This document shows positions 59,243 to 64,000 of a stretch of DNA of 64,000 nt, piece after piece. Position numbers and translations under genes: made by a program. The stretch lies in contig OX388347.1 in the NCBI GenBank assembly GCA_947579665.1, positions 27,458,562 through 27,522,561 of the forward strand. The letters run 5' to 3'. How positions within the stretch are numbered: position 1 is the stretch's first letter; each line of letters opens with the position of its first letter. The notes under the pieces are model-generated. The model was not told where the DNA came from, searched no databases, and was given only the letters and a program-made list of their open reading frames with translations. The DNA comes from Sympetrum striolatum (Eukaryota > Arthropoda > Insecta > Odonata > Libellulidae).

Positions 59243-59916
59243 AGAGCGCCCACAAAGTACATAATCAGCAACTTCCGGTTTATCAGTATTTCAGGAATAA
59301 CTCCTAAACAATCAGTGATACGAAAATATGTTTTATACAAAAGTTATAGTACATTTTATTTTCTAAAACATTCATAGATAATAGTATATACCTAAATATC
59401 ATATTTATGGAGATATTTTGAAAACCGGAAATGAGCTTTGAAGAATGAAGCCCAACTTCCGGTTAACCGATTTACTCCAAAAACTAATCAACTCTAAAGA
59501 CTGTAATAGAAGTACTACATATGAAATTTGGTGTTGATCCGCGAAATAGTTTTCATGTTAGAGCGCCCACAAAGTACATAATCATCTTCTTCCGGTTTAT
59601 CAGTGTTTCACGAATAACTCCTAATCAACCGGTGATACAAAAATATGTTAAATACAAAAGTTATAGTAAATTACATTATCTAAAACTTTTATAAAGTATA
59701 CAATATACCTATATATCATATTTATGGAGATATTTTGAAAACCGGAAATGAGCTTTAATGAATAAAGCTCGACTTCCGGTTGACCGATTTACTCCAAAAA
59801 CTAATCAACTCTGACAGCACACACCACAGTACTATATATGAAGTTTGGTGATGATACGACCAATAGTTTTCACGTTAGAGCGTCCACTATCACACACACA
59901 CATACACACACACACA

Positions 59917-59975
<59 letters not shown>

Positions 59976-60110
59976 ACAGACATCATTCCGAAAATGGTCA
60001 AAACGTGTTCTAGGGACCCCAAAACATGTATTTCCGTTGAAATCTCGAAGTCGAAATTTTTCATGAAAACAATACTTTCTCTATACTTCGTATATGGAGA
60101 AAGTAAAAAT
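59243..60110 (+). mobile_element. CA-centred repeat element, copy 2, with internal duplication
   Basis: Same family as 44421-44883. The 5' half (AGAGCGCCCACAAAGTACAT...) occurs twice in tandem, starting near 59243 and 59560, with a third start at 59877, so the period is about 317 bp. The CA microsatellite (59891-59980) is much longer than in copy 1. The element ends with the ACTTTCTC/GAGAAAGT hairpin at 60074-60105. Copy 1 has a single 5' unit. Confidence 0.85.
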
Positions 60111-60343
60111 GCGTTAGGAAACTGAAACACAATGGTATTAAAAATTTATCATAGAAATAATGGTGATATAGCATGGTTATATCAAATCAAGACACTGCTA
60201 AAAACAACTTCCATTAACTCCTAACGCTAATTCAAATTATAACGATGGTAACGATTATATAAAAAACCATGATGTGCTTATTGATCTTCATTTGTTAAAG
60301 GAAAACATCAAATTTTATATTAAATTTTTGTAAAAAATGACAA

Positions 60344-60625
60344 TTAGTTTGAAGGTTTTAATTTATAAATACCTGATTTTAATTTTGTTTCTATATTGTC
60401 TTTATTGTTCACCAAGTAAGAACCTAGGTTGTGGCTATAGTAGAAATCAGGTTGAATGGTTTCTTTAGGGAGGATATTGGCAATTTTTAATGAACAATCA
60501 TCTATGAAATTAAATCTTCGCCATTTGGGTGGATTTTCAATTGATTTTATTCGGACTAATATTAAAACTTTGGCAAGAAAAGTCCAACCAAAAATGATTC
60601 TTCCAAATAATTTTCCAGTTTGCAA
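60344..60625 (-). pseudogene. Penelope-like element fragment, RT/endonuclease junction
   Basis: The minus-strand frame has ANILPKETIQPDFYYSHN, LGSYLVNNKDNIE and KSGIYKLK. This is the linker and first strand of the GIY-YIG domain typical of Penelope-like proteins. It stops immediately afterwards and lacks the rest of the endonuclease. The overlapping plus-strand frame (60456-60707) is its shadow. It is distinct from the 45 kb copy in sequence. Confidence 0.65.
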
Positions 60626-60709
60626 ACAAGCAGAGAAAACACAAAATTTAGATCAAAATTTTTACAAAGTCAATTTACTTAGCAAAAAAATAGTTGATTT
60701 AGTCTAATC

Positions 60710-61058
60710 TTAAAGCTCTTGACAAGATCTGTTCAATTAAATAAGTTCACCAGGACTTCCAGCTGGAATGATTTATCCTCTAAACTGTCATAATTAATTA
60801 GGAAAAATGATCACATGTGTAAAGTAGACAATTCTACAAAAAAGGAAAAATTTTGTTAAATTTCTATTCTTAAAATGGAGCCATATTGGACTGGAATGTG
60901 TTAAAATCATTCATCATTAAAATCATCAAATTTGCTATTAAGATGTATATAGTCGTAAAAAAATTTCTACTCAGTTGTAAATGTTGTATTGTGGTTATGG
61001 TAGCATAATGTGGGATGAATATTATTATTTTTACTTTCTCCCTATACGTAGTGTGTGT

Positions 61059-61060
<2 letters not shown>
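60710..61060. other. AT-rich low-copy sequence with a CA-element end
   Basis: At 61026-61055, TTTTACTTTCTCCCTATACG plus a GT run matches the reverse complement of the CA-centred element's terminus, a truncated third copy. Nothing else noted. Confidence 0.45.
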
Positions 61061-61061
<1 letters not shown>

Positions 61062-61103
<42 letters not shown>

Positions 61104-61162
61104 TATTTATAGGTATTTATAAATACCTATAAATATATTAAATACCTATATATATATATATA
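61062..61162. repeat. TA microsatellite with small palindrome
   Basis: TA repeats, then AGGTATTTATAAATACCT-type palindromic sequence, then TA repeats, leading into the tail of the next element. Confidence 0.85.
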
Positions 61163-62240
61163 GAGTAAAATTTAGCTTGCATACTGCAAGCAGATCGACA
61201 ACACTAATTTCATGTCGGCATCATATTGGGACGGCCCTGTAAAGGGAAAAAAAGGGATTGAAAATATTCTTTAAATTTCTCTGCAATTTAATCGTCTGGC
61301 ATCGAACCTAGACCATCCTGGTGAACCTACTATGCAGCACAAGAGAAAATCACCATCTCTCACTATGTGTAAAAATTGAAGCAGAAATATTGGCAACAAC
61401 TGCCTCAAACGGCGTCCTACTTTTCAATAATGTAAATTGCTCTCTGGATTCGAACCAAGGACGATCTTGGAAATCTAAAAGATGTTTCTGAAAGTTATTT
61501 ATGATCTCTATCTATATGCCGAATTTCTAATTTCTTTATTATTGGGAAAGGTTTCAAAATAATTCCTCAAAATCGGATCAACTTCTGATTGCAGAGACAC
61601 CTGGTGTCGAACACCGGAAATATTGTAACCTGTGAATGCAAAGTTTGATTTGTAAAGACTTGCTTTTATTACATGCAAAGTTTGAAGTCGATAGCATGCC
61701 GGGAAGTACCTAAATTTGGTTTCCGTTATCTCCGTAAGAAATGCATTGAGAAGTTCAAATGGTCCTCTGGGATCGAACCAAGGACCATCAGCATACATGT
61801 AAAATTTGATTATGAAATATATTCATGATATCTATCGACGTGCCTAGTTTCAAGTATCCATGTTATCGGGAAAGGATCCAAAAAAAATCTTCAAAATCGC
61901 CGCAATGCATTTTAAACGGCCGATTTTTGCACCGATCTAGCATCGAACCATGGACCATATTTGGTGATGTCTTTCTGATTTACGTAGGAGTTGCACGGCT
62001 GCTAGCGATCCCTCGAATTTCAACTCTATACTTTTCCGGGAAGTGCACCAAAAAAATTTTCGAAAATCCCCGCCATGTATCCTTATGGAGAAAATCGCGA
62101 CTTTGGGGCCTTCTGGAATCGAACCAATGACACCAAGGTTCAATGTCGGCTATTTCCTGGAGGTTACACGTTATTGCCAATACGTGGTAAAAATTTCAAG
62201 TCGTTGGCAGTTGTGGAACATGGTTAGACTTTTGATCCCC
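61163..62240 (-). mobile_element. T-arm module element, copy 19 (solitary)
   Basis: Tail GAGTAAAATTTAGCTTGC at 61163; head ends GATCCCC at 62240; 1078 bp, six modules of the copy 4-6 type. It is followed by TA repeats and the linker GGTATATCCGGAGAAGCGTC (about 62262-62282). It shows that the family also occurs singly, about 21 kb from the array. Confidence 0.92.
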
Positions 62241-62316
62241 TATATATATATAACTTATAGGTATATCCGGAGAAGCGTCTATATATAATAGATATATATA
62301 TATATAATATATATAT

Positions 62317-62556
62317 CATCATCATCTGCCATTTTCAATCCGTAGGCCTCCCCAAGTACTTTCCAATTTTCTCTGTCCTGAGCTTCTCGTTGCCACGTTA
62401 CACCTAAGTACTTGATGATATCTCTGTTCCCCCTGTCCATAGGTCGTCTTCTTGGTCTCTTCACATCTCTTGGTATCCAGTTGAGAACGGCAGATGTCCA
62501 ACAGTTGTCGTTTCTTCTCGCAATATGGCCGGCCCACCTCCATTTTAGTGATCTGA
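62317..62556 (-). pseudogene. RTE-type retrotransposon 3' end, ORF2 C-terminus
   Basis: One uninterrupted minus-strand frame reads SLKWRWAGHIARR, DNCWTSAVLNWIPRD, VKRPRRRPMDRG, then VTWQREAQDRENW, LGEAYGLKMADDDD. W.GH.AR followed by R.RGRP-like and AQDR..W..LGEAY is the standard C-terminus of RTE-type endonuclease-reverse transcriptases. ATGATG repeats at the end are the usual RTE tail. It is a severely 5'-truncated insertion in TA repeats next to copy 19. The frame is intact, so it is young. Confidence 0.8.
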
Positions 62557-64000
62557 TATATATATATATATATATTTATAGATAATTAGTAATTAATGTT
62601 GTGAAAACTTAATTGAAAATTTATTAAATTAATCAAAAAGTTGTCGTGGTTTCAATAATTAAACATAAAAATAACAATTTCAGTTAAAAAAGTCTCGACT
62701 CTACTGATATCATTGAGATTCTTCAACCCATTTATATTTAAGTCAAATTTCATGTATGTGGTCATAAAGATAGTTCCATTAAAAACTTATTGGTAATTTA
62801 CTAATGAATAAGGCAAGTTATAAAGTACACAAAAGTGTTTGATTGAGACTTTTTTTTTAATTGGTATAAAAGACTTTGAAATAACTCAAAACATTAAAGT
62901 ATTTTTCTGACAGACTGTTAGGATCTGTGATGAAAAATGTTTTCAATCAGTTAAGGCAAGTGTTCAGTTATGGTAGAGAAAAAAAGAAACCCTGTATCTC
63001 CATTATTGACCCAAAAATGTCACAATAATGACAAAGAATTAGAAAAGAATTTGTGACTTAAAATTGAAGAAAAAACAGATTTGCTTGTTCGTGATTTCTT
63101 TGCAAAAAAACAACTGTCATGATGTCCGAGGCTACATATTTGCCATGCATGACTTCGTTTAACCTTATTCTGGTTCCAAAAATATGAAGAACCTCAATGG
63201 GCAAGCATAGTTTAGAATTGGATTTATGGTTGATTAATATGGAGTATTCATGGTGAAATTTCAAAGCTTGTTAAGATTGTTGTTTTCTTCCTCATGGTCC
63301 AAGGTTTTATGATCCAATTTCGGACCAAGGTGCATATAAAGCATTTTTCAAATTGCTTCTTTAAACCTTAATTGGTTCTGTCGGGTTGGTTTTGCTCCGA
63401 TGCTTTTTGTAATAGAATAGTTATCTCTGATATCTCATTTCTTGTTCTTTTATCATGAAGCAATGTTAAATTTACAAAGTTATGTATATTAGAATAAATG
63501 CTAAATAAAATTAAAGAATGCTTGGAAGATAACAAGACAAAATGTAATAGCAAAACTATAAGTTATCAGTGAAATAAATGAAAGAAAATAATTTCCTATT
63601 GAGATCAAAATAGGAATGTATGGTGTGGTTGCCTAACTTCGATATTCAGTTGGTAATTTCTTATAAACAAAAGCCTAATGAGTTAAACGGTTGGACACAT
63701 GTCCACCATTTTTAAGCAAAGAACGTGCTCTGAAAGATTTGTGCGAATCCGTTGGTTAATTTCCCACTTATGTGGTTTCCCTTGTTGGTACAAATTTTCA
63801 TTTTTCGAAATTGCTATAATGCAGTCAGATGTCTATGATTTTTATGCATTTAAAATACACAGTTTTAACAAAAAATCACTCAAAATCATAATGAATTCAC
63901 CATTCTAATATTTGTATAGATAAACATTATAATGATAACATAAGTAAATTAATTAATAAAAACAGCTTATTTTGGCAGCATACAGAGCTTCTTTAAATTC
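62557..64000. other. AT-rich low-copy sequence to the window end
   Basis: TA repeats at the start, then no supported gene. Frames of 60-70 codons (63058-63264, 63368-63553, 63699-63908) lack recognisable motifs or splice context. Confidence 0.35.

Noticed and set aside
59838..60125. Thr/His-rich frame over the CA repeat
   Set aside because: Microsatellite translation inside a repeat element.
60456..60707. 83-codon plus-strand frame
   Set aside because: Shadow of the Penelope-like fragment on the minus strand, where the recognisable GIY-YIG start is found.

Overview
The window is eukaryotic, repeat-dominated, AT-rich nuclear DNA. Penelope-like, CR1/Jockey-like and RTE-like retroelement fragments, a pogo/Tigger-type MITE and long TA, GATA and CA microsatellites point to an arthropod, probably an insect; no sequence names the species. 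There are no operons, no complete RNA genes and no CRISPR arrays. Most long open frames are accidental readings of repeats.

Layout. (1) 1-4143: tandem satellite of about 231 bp monomers, with a near-perfect 695 bp three-monomer higher-order repeat at the left and progressively decayed monomers to the right. (2) 4150-20008: a large, old inverted duplication, with a left arm (4150-13165), a spacer (13166-14995) and a right arm (14996-20008). Each arm carries the same promoter/5'UTR block and the same short first coding exon, transcribed away from the centre. The left copy continues in frame into a second exon; the right copy is broken. A 3.1 kb insert sits only in the left arm, so the right arm is an empty site. 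(3) 20009-23390: single-copy sequence with a palindromic MITE, a plausible two-exon gene start (22288-22530) and a pogo-type MITE. (4) 23390-40505: a dense 17 kb array of 15 copies of a roughly 1.08 kb element in both orientations, joined by TA/GATA microsatellites and a short linker. (5) 40506-44420: low-copy sequence with one candidate exon, a 295 bp tandem duplication and a G-rich minisatellite. (6) 44421-50480: a CA-centred repeat, a 5'-truncated Penelope-like element with GIY-YIG endonuclease and a hammerhead-like motif, a nested inverted-repeat element and decayed retrotransposon sequence. (7) 51028-52796: a non-LTR retrotransposon with a PHD-finger ORF1 and an endonuclease ORF2 in a -1 frame, overlapping at a canonical slippery heptamer. 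(8) 53430-64000: decayed copies of the 1.08 kb element, a dead reverse transcriptase end, a Tc1/mariner transposase fragment, a second CA-centred repeat, a second Penelope fragment, one fairly intact 1.08 kb element and an RTE 3' end.

The most unusual object is the 1.08 kb element. It has no coding capacity and resolves into about six tandem, diverged modules of 148-179 bp. Each module carries a tRNA T-arm/B-box-like hairpin (consensus near CTGGGTTCGATNCCAG), usually preceded 75-77 bp upstream by a TTGAAA-like block. One copy is shorter by two modules, and copies differ in module composition. The same family occurs in the left palindrome arm, in the main array and in degraded form near 47.6, 53.4-54.5 and 56.8-58.6 kb. 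I refer to it as the T-arm module element. Nothing here tests its function; pol III/TFIIIC binding, chromatin-boundary or purely selfish roles are hypotheses.
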